Below, in pieces: positions 28,089 through 35,573 of a stretch of 64,000 bases of DNA. The notes below the pieces were generated by a model. It was not told the DNA's origin, did no database searches, and saw only the letters and a program-made list of their open reading frames with translations. The translations under genes were made by a program, and so were the position numbers. Origin of the DNA: Sandarakinorhabdus sp. AAP62 (GTDB lineage Bacteria > Pseudomonadota > Alphaproteobacteria > Sphingomonadales > Sphingomonadaceae). Within the stretch, counting starts at the first letter, position 1. The number at the start of each line of letters is the position of its first letter. The stretch lies in contig NZ_ANFY01000009.1 of NCBI RefSeq assembly GCF_000331225.1, positions 62,001 through 126,000 on the forward strand. The letters run 5' to 3'.

Positions 28089-28871
28089 ATGGCATATGAA
28101 CATGTGACGGTAGAACGAGACGGCCGCATCCTCATGGTGACCATCAACCGGCCCGATCGCATGAACGCCCTGCACCCGCCCGCCAATGCCGAGCTGGATG
28201 CAGTGTTCAACGATTTCGCTGCCGATCCCGATCTGTGGGTGGCGATCATCACCGGCGCCGGCGAACGCGCCTTTTCCGCCGGCAACGATCTCAGGTGGCA
28301 GGCCGAAGGCAACGCCATCACCGTGCCGCCGTCAGGCTTTGGCGGGCTCACCAGCCGCTGGGATCTCGACAAGCCGGTGATCGCCGCTGTGAACGGGGTG
28401 GCCATGGGCGGCGGCTTTGAAGTGGCGCTGGCGGCCGACATCATCCTGGCATCGGAAAATGCCACCTTCGCCCTGCCCGAACCCAAGGTTGGCCTGGCCG
28501 CGCTGGCCGGCGGCCTGCACCGCCTGCCGCGCGCCATCGGCGTTTCCCGGGCCATGGCGATGATCCTCACCGCCCGCACCGTATCGGCCGCCGAAGGCAA
28601 GGAACTGGGTTTCGTCACCGAAGTCGTGCCGGCGGCCGACCTGCTCACACGCGCCAAGGCGCTGGCGGCGGCCATGTGCGAATTGTCGCCGCTGTCCCTG
28701 CGCGCGTCGAAGCAGGCTGTGCTGAAGGGGCTGGAAGAACCGTCCCTGCGCGCCGCCTACGAAGGCCAGGGCAAATATTCCGCCGTCGGCGCCCTGTTCC
28801 GCAGCGAAGACCTGCGCGAAGGCCCGCTGGCCTTTGCCCAGAAGCGCAAGCCGGAGTGGAAGGGGCGCTGA
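28089..28871 (+). CDS. Enoyl-CoA hydratase/isomerase family protein (crotonase)
   Basis: A 260-residue crotonase-fold protein. Both acid residues of true hydratases are in place: Glu in MGGGFEVALAADI and Glu in ALPEPKVGL. The oxyanion stretch AFSAGNDLRW and the C-terminal FRSEDLREGPLAFAQKRKPEWKGR are typical of carnitinyl-CoA or enoyl-CoA hydratase subgroups. The start is fixed by GGGAGG nine bases before the ATG. The exact substrate is unknown. It stands alone, with a terminator before it and a palindromic repeat after it. Confidence 0.9.
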   Translation: MAYEHVTVERDGRILMVTINRPDRMNALHPPANAELDAVFNDFAADPDLWVAIITGAGERAFSAGNDLRWQAEGNAITVPPSGFGGLTSRWDLDKPVIAAVNGVAMGGGFEVALAADIILASENATFALPEPKVGLAALAGGLHRLPRAIGVSRAMAMILTARTVSAAEGKELGFVTEVVPAADLLTRAKALAAAMCELSPLSLRASKQAVLKGLEEPSLRAAYEGQGKYSAVGALFRSEDLREGPLAFAQKRKPEWKGR

Positions 28872-28876
28872 CCACT

Positions 28877-29008
28877 CACCTCTCTCCGCCGGGGAGAGGT
28901 CGAGAGACGCCGAAGGCGGCCCGGGAGAGGGGCGGTTGATACGACAGGCAGGCCCCTCTCCCGCCGCGCGTGCCGCGCGAGTCGACCTCTCCTCGGCGGG
29001 GAGAGGTG
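28877..29008. repeat. Composite palindromic intergenic repeat, copy 2
   Basis: A 132-base imperfect palindrome. The left half is CACCTCTCTCCGCCGGGGAG with the GACGCCGAAGGCGGC hairpin and GGGAGAGGGGC. A spacer of about 22 bases follows, then the mirrored right half ending GGCGGGGAGAGGTG. Each half folds on itself and the halves can pair with each other. It fills the space between the hydratase gene and the MFS gene. Its transcribed or translated forms give meaningless TSPRRGEV-like peptides. Confidence 0.88.
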
Positions 29009-29068
29009 AAGTCGGCCTGCGGCAACCCACCGGTTGACCGCGCCGCCGCCACCGGGCAACGCCCCGCC

Positions 29069-30619
29069 ATGAAGGCTTTCCTGTCACGCGATCGCATCAC
29101 CGCACCGCCCGGTTTTGACCGCTGGCTGGTGCCGCCTTGCGCGCTGGCCATCCACCTGTGCATCGGCATGGCCTATGGTTTTTCGGTGTTCTGGTTGCCG
29201 CTCAGCCATGCGCTGGGCGCGCCGGCCTGCACTGGGCTTGGCGAGGCCTTGATCAGCACCGGCTGCAACTGGCGGGTGAGCGATCTCGTCTGGGTCTACA
29301 CGCTGTTCTTCGTCGTCCTTGGCCTGTCGGCGGCGCTGTTTGGCAGTTGGGTAGAGCGCGTTGGTCCGCGCCGGGCCGGGCTGCTGTCGGCCGCCTGCTG
29401 GTGCGGCGGGATGGCGGTGGGCGCACTGGGCGTGTTCCTGCACCAGCTATGGCTGTTCTGGCTGGGTGCCGGCGTGCTGGGCGGCATCGGCCTCGGCATC
29501 GGCTATATCACGCCGGTTTCCACCCTGATCAAATGGTTTCCCGATCGGCGCGGTCTGGCCACCGGCATGGCGATCATGGGCTTTGGCGGCGGCGCCATGG
29601 TCGGCAGCCCGGCGGCAGACCGGCTGATGGCGGCCTTCGCCGGCCCGGGCGAAGCCGGCGTCTGGCAGGCGATGCTGATGCTGGCCGGCGTCTATGCGCT
29701 GTTCATGACGGCCGGCGCCCTGGGTTTCCGCCTGCCAGCGCCGGGCTGGGCGCCGCCCGGCAAGGCCGAAGTGATCGCCGGCGGCCGCTTTGTGCCGATC
29801 GGCGTGGCAAGTCGTACGCCGCAATTCTGGCTGGTCTGGTGCGTGTTGCTCTGCAACGTCTCGGCCAGTATCGGGATCATCGGCATTGCCTCACCAATGG
29901 CACAGGAAATCTTTGGCGGCGGCCTGTTCGGAGAACCGTCACGCTTTGCCGATTTCACCGAAACCCAGAAGGCCGCTGCCGCAGCTGCGGGTGCCGGTTT
30001 CGTTGGCCTGATCAGCCTGTTCAACATCGCCGGCCGCTTCTTCTGGGCCAGCCTGTCGGATCGGATCGGCCGCAGGGCGATGTATGCCGCCATCCTGGCG
30101 CTGGGCGCGGCTTGCTATGGCTTAGCCCTACCCGGCACACCGACCCTCCCGCTGTTCGTGGCGGTGTTCGCGCTCATCGCCTCCATGTATGGCGGCGGCT
30201 TTGCTGCGGTGCCGGCCTGGCTGGCCGATCTGTTCGGCACCAGGCAGGTGGGCGCCATCCACGGCCGCCTGCTCACCGCCTGGTCCACCGCCGGCATTCT
30301 CGGCCCGCTGCTGGTCGCCTATGTGCGCGATGCGCGCCTGGCCGCAGGCGTGGCACGCGAAGCGGTCTATGGCCCGATCTTCCTGATGCTGGCCGGCCTG
30401 CTGGCGCTCGGCCTGGTGGCGGCGCTGCTGGTCAAGCCGGTGCGCGCCGATCTTTGGCAACAGGACGCGGAATCGCCGCCGGCGCTCGCATCAACGACTG
30501 CAGCCGCCGTACCGGCGGCGTGGGGCCTGCGCTTGCTGGCCTGGGCCACCGTGCTGGCGCCCTTGGCGTGGGGCGCCAGCTTCACGGTGCAAAAGGCGGC
30601 CGTGCTGCTCGCGCAATGA
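29069..30619 (+). CDS. MFS transporter, oxalate/formate antiporter (OFA) type
   Basis: A 516-residue membrane carrier with 12 predicted helices and a long loop between helices 1 and 2 that contains three Cys (PACTGLG, GCNW). The loop motif WFPDRRGLATGMAIMGFGGGAMVGSP after helix 4 is the hallmark of the OFA group, which carries oxalate, formate, lactate or other monocarboxylates. A second-half motif (GRFFWASLSDRIGRRAMY) is also present. The start at 29069 (MKAFLSRDRITAPP) is chosen because earlier codons cross the repeat. Its stop codon lies against a terminator read on the other strand. Confidence 0.9.
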   Translation: MKAFLSRDRITAPPGFDRWLVPPCALAIHLCIGMAYGFSVFWLPLSHALGAPACTGLGEALISTGCNWRVSDLVWVYTLFFVVLGLSAALFGSWVERVGPRRAGLLSAACWCGGMAVGALGVFLHQLWLFWLGAGVLGGIGLGIGYITPVSTLIKWFPDRRGLATGMAIMGFGGGAMVGSPAADRLMAAFAGPGEAGVWQAMLMLAGVYALFMTAGALGFRLPAPGWAPPGKAEVIAGGRFVPIGVASRTPQFWLVWCVLLCNVSASIGIIGIASPMAQEIFGGGLFGEPSRFADFTETQKAAAAAAGAGFVGLISLFNIAGRFFWASLSDRIGRRAMYAAILALGAACYGLALPGTPTLPLFVAVFALIASMYGGGFAAVPAWLADLFGTRQVGAIHGRLLTAWSTAGILGPLLVAYVRDARLAAGVAREAVYGPIFLMLAGLLALGLVAALLVKPVRADLWQQDAESPPALASTTAAAVPAAWGLRLLAWATVLAPLAWGASFTVQKAAVLLAQ

Positions 30620-30648
30620 AAAGGGGCCGCCGGTTGCCCGACGACCCC
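30618..30648 (-). terminator. GNRA-capped intrinsic terminator of the micro-ORF transcript
   Basis: On the minus strand GGGGTCGTCGG pairs with CCGGCGGCCCC (two G-U pairs) around the loop GCAA, a GNRA tetraloop, followed by TTTTC. It lies 40 bases past the micro-ORF stop. The plus-strand reading has no U-run, so it serves minus-strand transcription. Confidence 0.85.
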
Positions 30649-30688
30649 AAAACATTGTCATCCGTCCACGAAGGGCGGTGTCTGGTGT

Positions 30689-30754
30689 TCAGCGCGCCCC
30701 GACCTTGACCGGGGCCACCAGCGCCTTCGCGCCGTGAATGAAGCAATGAGACAC
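30689..30754 (-). CDS. 21-residue micro-ORF with a perfect extended Shine-Dalgarno
   Basis: GTG at 30754 opens 21 codons ending TGA at 30689. The peptide begins MSHCFIHGAKAL and ends APVKVGAR: basic, one Cys, two His, no membrane segment. It is preceded by AAAGGAGGTGATCCA (30755-30769), complementary to the last 14-15 bases of 16S rRNA, with seven bases between AGGAGG and GTG, and followed by an intrinsic terminator. It thus has every sign of a free-standing, strongly translated unit. I do not recognise the peptide. It could be a functional micropeptide, a leader, or the coding part of a dual-function small RNA. Confidence 0.65.
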   Translation of the reverse strand: MSHCFIHGAKALVAPVKVGAR

Positions 30755-30769
30755 TGGATCACCTCCTTT
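30755..30769 (-). promoter_or_regulatory. Extended Shine-Dalgarno, near-complete match to the 16S 3' end
   Basis: AAAGGAGGTGATCCA on the minus strand; ordinary genes in this window show 4-6 matching bases. The plus strand therefore reads GGATCACCTCCTTT like the 16S tail, but the flanks do not resemble 16S rRNA, so it is a ribosome site rather than an rRNA remnant. Confidence 0.8.
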
Positions 30770-30772
30770 CAG

Positions 30773-30785
30773 CTTGTTGAACAAG
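30773..30785. promoter_or_regulatory. 13-bp palindrome between micro-ORF and MOSC gene
   Basis: CTTGTT-G-AACAAG is a perfect palindrome. It lies four bases upstream of the micro-ORF ribosome site and 25 bases before the divergent MOSC ATG. It could be an operator for either side. Confidence 0.4.
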
Positions 30786-30810
30786 GCCGTCAGTGTCAGA
30801 GGAATTCGCC

Positions 30811-31467
30811 ATGATCGCAAGTGGCATAATCACGCAGCTGCGTATCGGCCGGCCGCAGCCATTGCCGGGCCATCCCATGCTCTCTGCCTATCGCCGCCAG
30901 CCCGTGAGCGGCCCGGTGGCGGTGCACGCGCTGGGGCTGGAGGGTGATCAGGTTGGCAACACCCGCGTGCATGGCGGGCCGGAAAAAGCGATCTATGCCT
31001 ATCCCGTGTCAGGTTATGCGGCGTGGATGGCCGAATTCCCGGCGCTTGCGGATCGCTTTCACTTGGGCGCGATGGGCGAAAATCTGGCGGTCGATGGCGT
31101 TGATGAAACCAGCCTGTGCCTGGGCGACGTCATCCGCTGCGGCACGGCCACGCTGCAGATTGCCCAGATCAGGGAGCCCTGCTCCACCTTTGCCGCCGCC
31201 ATGGGCACCACGCGGGTAGTGAAGGCCATGACCCGTTCAGGTCGCTGCGGCTGGTATTTCCGGGTGCTCGAGGGCGGTGCCATTGCACCGGGCGATGGCC
31301 ATGACGTGATCGAGCGGCCCAATCCGGCCTGGCCGATCAGCCGTTTCACGCCGATCGCTGCCGGCAAGGCTGGCCGCGTGGAAGAACTGACCGAGCTTGC
31401 CGGTCTGCCCGGCCTCAGTGCCTATTGGCGGGCGAAGCTTGCGCGCCGCCTGGCGGATCAGCAATAG
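30811..31467 (+). CDS. MOSC domain protein (YiiM-like)
   Basis: A 218-residue protein with the MOSC fold (molybdenum cofactor sulfurase C-terminal). The marker stretch GLEGDQVGNTRVHGGPEKAIYAYP and the Cys in IREPCSTF, the sulfur/Moco ligand position, are clear. The GENLAVDGVDE and LGDVIRCGTATLQIAQIREPC blocks match YiiM-type proteins, which reduce N-hydroxylated compounds using Moco. ATG 30811 with AGAGGA upstream is preferred over GTG 30793. The 3' end overlaps the convergent membrane-protein gene by 53 bases. Confidence 0.9.
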   Translation: MIASGIITQLRIGRPQPLPGHPMLSAYRRQPVSGPVAVHALGLEGDQVGNTRVHGGPEKAIYAYPVSGYAAWMAEFPALADRFHLGAMGENLAVDGVDETSLCLGDVIRCGTATLQIAQIREPCSTFAAAMGTTRVVKAMTRSGRCGWYFRVLEGGAIAPGDGHDVIERPNPAWPISRFTPIAAGKAGRVEELTELAGLPGLSAYWRAKLARRLADQQ

Positions 31468-32455
31468 CGCGCGCTGCGCGGAAAGCGCGGGCCTCCATCA
31501 CGGCCAGCAGCGCGGCGCCAAGCAGGAACGGCACAAAGGTATAGAGGATGCGGAACAGCGCGACGGCGGCCAGCACGCCGGCCTTGTCGGCATCGGGCAT
31601 CAGGCCAACGATCACCAGTTCAAACACGCCCAGCCCGCCCGGCGCATGGGCCAGCGCGCCTGTCACCATGGCGACGGCGTAGATGACCAGGAAGGTGAGC
31701 AGATCGGGAATGCCGGCCACCGGCAGCAGCAGGATGTAGAGCGCCCCACCGGCCAGCGCGAGATCGAGCGTGCCGATGGCAATCTGCTGCAGCGTCTGCT
31801 TGCCGTCCGGGATGGTGAAGCGATAGCGCAGCAACTTGAAGCTGCGCCGCCACACGGTCGCCAGCAGCGTGTAGGCAACGACACCAGCCAGCATCAGCGC
31901 GCCGGTCCATTCCTCGAGACCTTGCGGGACCCATTCGCGGATCGGTTCGGCGAGGCCCGGCGAAACGATCAGGCCGATACCGGCGACAAAGATGATGCCC
32001 AGCCAGAAGGTCCAGCCACACAGCAGGATGATCATGGCGATATCGGCGGGCTTCACGCCGGCACGGGTGTAGATGCGATATCGCACGGTGCCACCGGTGA
32101 GGATGGTCACGCCCAGCGTATGGCTCATGGTGAAGCTGGAGAAGCTGGCGGCGGCCAGCGTGGGCCAGCGGATATGGGTATAGCCGAGGTGGCGGGTGGC
32201 AAACCAGTCATAGCCAACCAGCACCACATAGGAGAGGAAGGTGGACAGCGCGGCAAAGGCGATCAGATGGCCCGGCGTGGCCTGAATTTCGGCCATCACG
32301 TCGGCCAGTGTCACCTGGCCGGAAATCTTCTTCAGGCCCCAGGCTGCCAGGCCCAGCACGACCAGGCCCAGCACGGCGCCAGCCCAGCTTTTCCAATTGG
32401 CGCGGGGGCGTGCATCCTCGGCGGGGCTGCTGGTTTCCACTTGCTGTGACGACAC
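31415..32455 (-). CDS. Lysylphosphatidylglycerol synthase TM-region / UPF0104 family membrane protein
   Basis: A 346-residue protein with about eight membrane helices and the UPF0104 (YbhN, MprF flippase-like) pattern: SFSSFTMSHTLGVTILTGGTVRYRIY near residue 120 and GALAHAPGGLGVFELVIVG near 275. No synthetase domain is attached, so it is a stand-alone flippase-like module of unknown substrate (probably a lipid). The last 17 codons overlap the convergent MOSC gene. Downstream of its start, toward the tRNA gene, lie hairpin repeats. Confidence 0.87.
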   Translation of the reverse strand: MSSQQVETSSPAEDARPRANWKSWAGAVLGLVVLGLAAWGLKKISGQVTLADVMAEIQATPGHLIAFAALSTFLSYVVLVGYDWFATRHLGYTHIRWPTLAAASFSSFTMSHTLGVTILTGGTVRYRIYTRAGVKPADIAMIILLCGWTFWLGIIFVAGIGLIVSPGLAEPIREWVPQGLEEWTGALMLAGVVAYTLLATVWRRSFKLLRYRFTIPDGKQTLQQIAIGTLDLALAGGALYILLLPVAGIPDLLTFLVIYAVAMVTGALAHAPGGLGVFELVIVGLMPDADKAGVLAAVALFRILYTFVPFLLGAALLAVMEARAFRAARAIADPPGGAQASPANRH

Positions 32456-32477
32456 GTGCAGACGCCGCTTCCTTCAA

Positions 32478-32558
32478 ACTGCCGGCAAGGCCGGCCGAAC
32501 TGCCGGTAGGCCCGGCCAAACCGCCGGTAGGCCCGGCCAAACCGCCGGTAGGCCCGGA
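32478..32558. repeat. Tandem 21-bp hairpin repeat running into the tRNA-Ile 3' end
   Basis: Units of period 21 start at 32478, 32499, 32520 and 32541. The consensus is ACCGCCGGTAGGCCCGGCCAA. Each contains the mini-hairpin GCCGG-TAGGC-CCGGC. The last unit merges with the tRNA acceptor end (GGTAGGCCCGG), so the array looks like copies of the tRNA 3' end walked downstream on the transcribed strand. The unit farthest from the tRNA is the most diverged. Confidence 0.85.
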
Positions 32559-32621
32559 GGGACTCGAACCCCCAACCAAGCCGTTATGAGCGGCCTGCTC
32601 TAACCATTGAGCTACAGGCCC
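32549..32621 (-). tRNA. tRNA-Ile (anticodon CAT, lysidine-modified type)
   Basis: A full cloverleaf of 73 bases. Acceptor GGGCCTG pairs with CGGGCCT (two G-U pairs), D-arm GCTC AATGGTTA GAGC, anticodon arm with loop CTCATAA (anticodon CAT), and T-arm with loop TTCGAGT. D-stem and anticodon context (AGCTCAATGGTTAGAGCAGGCCGCTCATAA) closely follow E. coli ileX rather than tRNA-Met. So TilS would convert C34 to lysidine to read AUA. CCA is not encoded; the discriminator A is followed by CCG. Confidence 0.92.
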
Positions 32622-33041
32622 GAACCGGGCTCCCAGCGGTTAGCCGATGCCGATGCACTTGGGAAGGCCGGGCGTGCGGTGCAAGGTGGCGCAGGCGCGC
32701 AGACAGAAAAAGGGCCGGACGCAGCTTGTGCATCCGGCCCTTCAATCTTGCCCGGGCGCCGGGAGGGGAGGAGGGCGCATCCGGGCTGATCGGCCGCCTC
32801 AAGGGGGGAGGAGTGGCGGACCGATCAGGCCGGGCGGGCTGCGGGGGGGGAGAGCAGCGGGCCCGGCGTTACCGCTATCGCGGCGACACGTTCTATCTAC
32901 GGATTCGCGCGGCCTTATTGCAGTGCACAATATTGGGTTGCAGCCATGCACTGAGCGCATGGCTTGCGCCAGCCATTGCCAACAACCCATTGTTATCATT
33001 TCATGACAGCGACTGCGCAGACCAGGCTGCGACAGCCTGCC
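32622..33041. other. Gene-free 420-base stretch between lysR and tRNA-Ile
   Basis: No supported gene. It contains a strong minus-strand terminator (32707-32742), a poly-G tract at 32843-32851, and a GCCATGC-ACTGAG-CGCATGGC hairpin at about 32943-32963. The part nearest the tRNA should carry its promoter. The 300 bases between the lysR stop and the terminator are either an unusually long 3' UTR or a separate small RNA. Confidence 0.6.
32706..32742 (-). terminator. Intrinsic terminator upstream of tRNA-Ile
   Basis: AAGGGCCGGACGCA (32710-32723) pairs with TGCATCCGGCCCTT (32729-32742), 14 bp with one G-U. The loop is GCTTG, followed on the minus strand by five T. It ends a transcript coming from the lysR side, 90 bases before the tRNA. 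Confidence 0.85.
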
Positions 33042-33953
33042 TCACATGTCCAGTGCGGCATTGGTCATGCGTTCGACCAGAAAATCACGCAGCACCCCAA
33101 TGCGAATGGAGCGCCGAAGCTCGGATGGATAGGTGAAGAAGGTGCGGAACACCGGGCCTTCCACCTGCGGCAGCACCACCTGCACCTTGCCGGAAAAGCG
33201 GATCAGATAGGAAGGCAGCGCCGCGATGCCGGCGCCGGCTTCCACCGCCTGCAACACACCGTGGCTGTTGTTGATGGTGAGTGCCGCCGCCCGCGGGCTG
33301 CCTTCATGGCCCAGCTCCAGGATCCAGTTGATGCCCTTCAGAAACTCCGGCGCCGCATCGCCATAGGCTATCAGCCGGTGATGATCGAGATCGGCGATAC
33401 TCCTGGGTTCACCATGGCGAGCCAGATAGTCCGGGCTGGCCACGAGGTGATGGCGGATTCCGGCCAGTGGGCGCTGCATCAGTTCATTCTGGAACGGCCG
33501 GTGAAAGCGGATCGCCACGTCTGCCTCGCGTTTGGCCAGATCGAGATCGGCATCGGTCAGCATCAGGTGCACGCTGATATCGGGATAAAGATCGAGGAAA
33601 TCGCCCAACTGCCTTGCCAGCCAGGTGGAACCGAAGGAAACCGTTGTGGTCAGGCGGATGGCGCCAGTGGGCCGATCCCGGCTGACATCGATGGCCTGCG
33701 CTGCCTTGTCGATGCGTTCGTGCATGTCGGCGGTGGCGGCGCGCAGCTGCTCGCCCTCGTGCGTCATGGCAAGGCCGCGGGCGTGGCGATGGAACAATTT
33801 GGCGCCCAGGCTTTCTTCCAGCGCCGCGATCTGGCGGGAAAGCGCCGGCTGGCTCATGTGCAGGCGGCGCGCGGCTTCGGTGAAGCTGCCGGCTTCGGCC
33901 ACGGTGTCGAACAGGCGCAGCTTTTCCCAATCGAGATTGATGCCGGATTGCAT
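33042..33953 (-). CDS. LysR family transcriptional regulator
   Basis: A 303-residue LysR protein. The winged helix-turn-helix at 8-67 (LRLFDTVAEAGSFTEAARRLHMSQPALSRQIAALEESLG) is followed by an effector-binding domain at about 95-295. It lies 15 bases after trxB on the same strand, an arrangement seen in other sphingomonads, so they probably share a transcript. The ligand and targets are unknown. The usual divergent target of a LysR gene is missing, which supports co-transcription with trxB. Confidence 0.93.
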   Translation of the reverse strand: MQSGINLDWEKLRLFDTVAEAGSFTEAARRLHMSQPALSRQIAALEESLGAKLFHRHARGLAMTHEGEQLRAATADMHERIDKAAQAIDVSRDRPTGAIRLTTTVSFGSTWLARQLGDFLDLYPDISVHLMLTDADLDLAKREADVAIRFHRPFQNELMQRPLAGIRHHLVASPDYLARHGEPRSIADLDHHRLIAYGDAAPEFLKGINWILELGHEGSPRAAALTINNSHGVLQAVEAGAGIAALPSYLIRFSGKVQVVLPQVEGPVFRTFFTYPSELRRSIRIGVLRDFLVERMTNAALDM

Positions 33954-33968
33954 GCGCCCCTCCTCCCC

Positions 33969-34901
33969 TTATCCGTGTGCCAGGAAACGCTCCGCTTCCA
34001 GCGCCGCCATGCAGCCCATGCCGGCCGCGGTGACAGCCTGGCGGTAGAGCTTGTCCTTCACGTCGCCAGCGGCAAACACGCCGGGCACGCTGGTGGCCGT
34101 ACTGTCGGGCGCGGTGAGGACATAACCCTCCTCGTCCATGTTCAGCTGGCCGGCGAACAGGCCGGTCGCGGGCACGTGGCCGATGGCGATGAACAGGCCA
34201 TCCACCTTCAGCTGACGGGTGCTGCCGTCGCGCGTGTCGGCCAGCGTGATGCCTTCCACCTTCAGCGGCATGTCCTGGCCCTGCACGTCAGTCACTTCGG
34301 CATGCCAGTGCATTTCCACCTTGGGATTGTCCAGCAGACGGGCCTGGTTGGTCTTGTCTGCCCGCAACTCGCCGCGACGGTGGATCAGGTGCACCTTGCT
34401 GGCGAATTTGGTGAGGAACATCGCCTCCTCCACCGCCGTGTTGCCGCCGCCCACCACGGCGACTTCCTTGCCGCGGAAGAAGAAGCCATCGCAGGTGGCA
34501 CAGGCTGAAACGCCGAAACCGCGGAACTTCGTCTCGCTCGGCAGGCCGAGCCAGCGCGCCTGGGCGCCAGTGGCGATCACGATGGTATCGGCGGTCCAGC
34601 CCTGGCCGCTGTCGGTCTCCAGCACGAACGGACGGCGAGCGAGATCGACCTTCGTCACGATATCGGTGATGATTTCGGTGCCGACATGGCGCGCCTGGGC
34701 TTCCATCTTCACCATCAGATCGGGGCCCATCACCATGGTTTCGCCCGGCCAGTTCTCCACTTCGGTGGTGATGGTCAACTGGCCGCCGGGTTGCAGGCCC
34801 TGGATCAGCACCGGGTCCAGCATGGCGCGGGCGGCATAGACGGCAGCGGTATAGCCGGCCGGACCGGAGCCGATGATCAGAACCTTGGCGTGACGGGACA
34901 T
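33969..34901 (-). CDS. trxB: Thioredoxin-disulfide reductase
   Basis: NADPH-dependent FAD enzyme that keeps thioredoxin reduced. The 310-residue protein has the FAD loop GSGPAGYTAAVYAAR (11-25), the redox-active ACATCDG near residue 137, the NADPH loop GGGNTAVEEA, and the C-terminal FAAGDVKDKLYRQAVTAAGMGCMAAL. All functional residues are present. It is divergent from an Lrp-type regulator. Confidence 0.96.
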   Translation of the reverse strand: MSRHAKVLIIGSGPAGYTAAVYAARAMLDPVLIQGLQPGGQLTITTEVENWPGETMVMGPDLMVKMEAQARHVGTEIITDIVTKVDLARRPFVLETDSGQGWTADTIVIATGAQARWLGLPSETKFRGFGVSACATCDGFFFRGKEVAVVGGGNTAVEEAMFLTKFASKVHLIHRRGELRADKTNQARLLDNPKVEMHWHAEVTDVQGQDMPLKVEGITLADTRDGSTRQLKVDGLFIAIGHVPATGLFAGQLNMDEEGYVLTAPDSTATSVPGVFAAGDVKDKLYRQAVTAAGMGCMAALEAERFLAHG

Positions 34902-35041
34902 GAAAGCGAATCTCCAAAAAGGGACGCCGGTTGGCGCACGTGCGGACTGACTTAAGGAAATTTGTCATCATTTCCAGCCCGCAGGCGGCGCGGCAGCAAG
35001 GCTTGCGCGAACAAGGCCTGCGCCAATCTGCATCTTGCGCG

Positions 35042-35056
35042 ACATTGAAACAATGT
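35042..35056. promoter_or_regulatory. Palindrome upstream of the Lrp gene
   Basis: ACATTG-AAA-CAATGT is a perfect 15-base inverted repeat ending 22 bases before the Lrp ATG, in the 177-base gap shared with trxB. Lrp/AsnC proteins usually control their own gene from such sites. A direct repeat CTTGCGCGA occurs just upstream at about 35002 and 35034. Confidence 0.45.
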
Positions 35057-35078
35057 TATCAAGAACGGGGATTTTGGG

Positions 35079-35573
35079 ATGGGGAGTTACTCTGTGGTGC
35101 ATCGTTCGCGGCTGCCGATCGACGATATCGATCGCGTGATCCTGCGTCATCTGCAGGCCGAAGGCCGCATCACCAACGTTGATCTGGCCACCCGCGCCGG
35201 GCTGACCGCCCCGCCCTGCTTGCGCCGCGTGCGGGCGCTGGAGGAAAATGGCGTCATCAGGGGCTATCACGCCGATCTGGATTCCGTGGCGCTGGGCTAT
35301 GGCATCACCGTCTTTGCCATGGTCAGCCTGCGCAGCCAGGCCGAAGCCGATCTGCGCGCCTTTGAAGACCATGTCGCCGCCCTGCCCCAGGTCCGCGAAT
35401 GCCATATGCTCAATGGCGAGATCGATTTCATCCTGAAGGTCGTTGCCCACGATCTGCAGGAATTCCAGAAATTCCTGACCAGCGAACTGACTCCGGCGCC
35501 GAATGTGGAGAGCGTGAAGACCAGTTTCGTGATCCGTACCGCGCTGTCACGGCCGGGCGTGCCGGTGGACTAG
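35079..35573 (+). CDS. Lrp/AsnC family transcriptional regulator
   Basis: A 164-residue regulator. The N-terminal winged helix (IDRVILRHLQAEGRITNVDLATRAGLTAPPCLRRVRALEENGVIRGY) is followed by the RAM effector domain with CHMLNGEIDFILKVVAHDLQEFQKFL, close to Lrp itself. Its C-terminus shares the bases CTAG with the convergent rhomboid gene: each gene's TAG stop is read from the same four bases. A palindrome upstream suggests autoregulation. Confidence 0.92.
   Translation: MGSYSVVHRSRLPIDDIDRVILRHLQAEGRITNVDLATRAGLTAPPCLRRVRALEENGVIRGYHADLDSVALGYGITVFAMVSLRSQAEADLRAFEDHVAALPQVRECHMLNGEIDFILKVVAHDLQEFQKFLTSELTPAPNVESVKTSFVIRTALSRPGVPVD

Noticed and set aside
26090-29008. Repeated GC-rich palindromes as a CRISPR array.
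   Set aside because: Copies are far apart, inverted composites without regular spacers, and no cas genes are present.
30755-30770. Plus strand reads like the 3' end of 16S rRNA (GGATCACCTCCTTTC).
   Set aside because: Only about 15 bases match and the flanks are unrelated to 16S rRNA. On the minus strand it is correctly spaced before a GTG, so it is a ribosome site and not an rRNA remnant.
32478-32621. tRNA gene with duplicated 3' end as a possible phage or island attachment site.
   Set aside because: The repeats are in immediate tandem at 21-bp spacing and there is no integrase or foreign-looking block nearby.
32799-32999. A 66-codon minus-strand ORF between lysR and tRNA-Ile.
   Set aside because: Arg/Pro-rich product across a poly-G tract, no ribosome site and no recognisable pattern.
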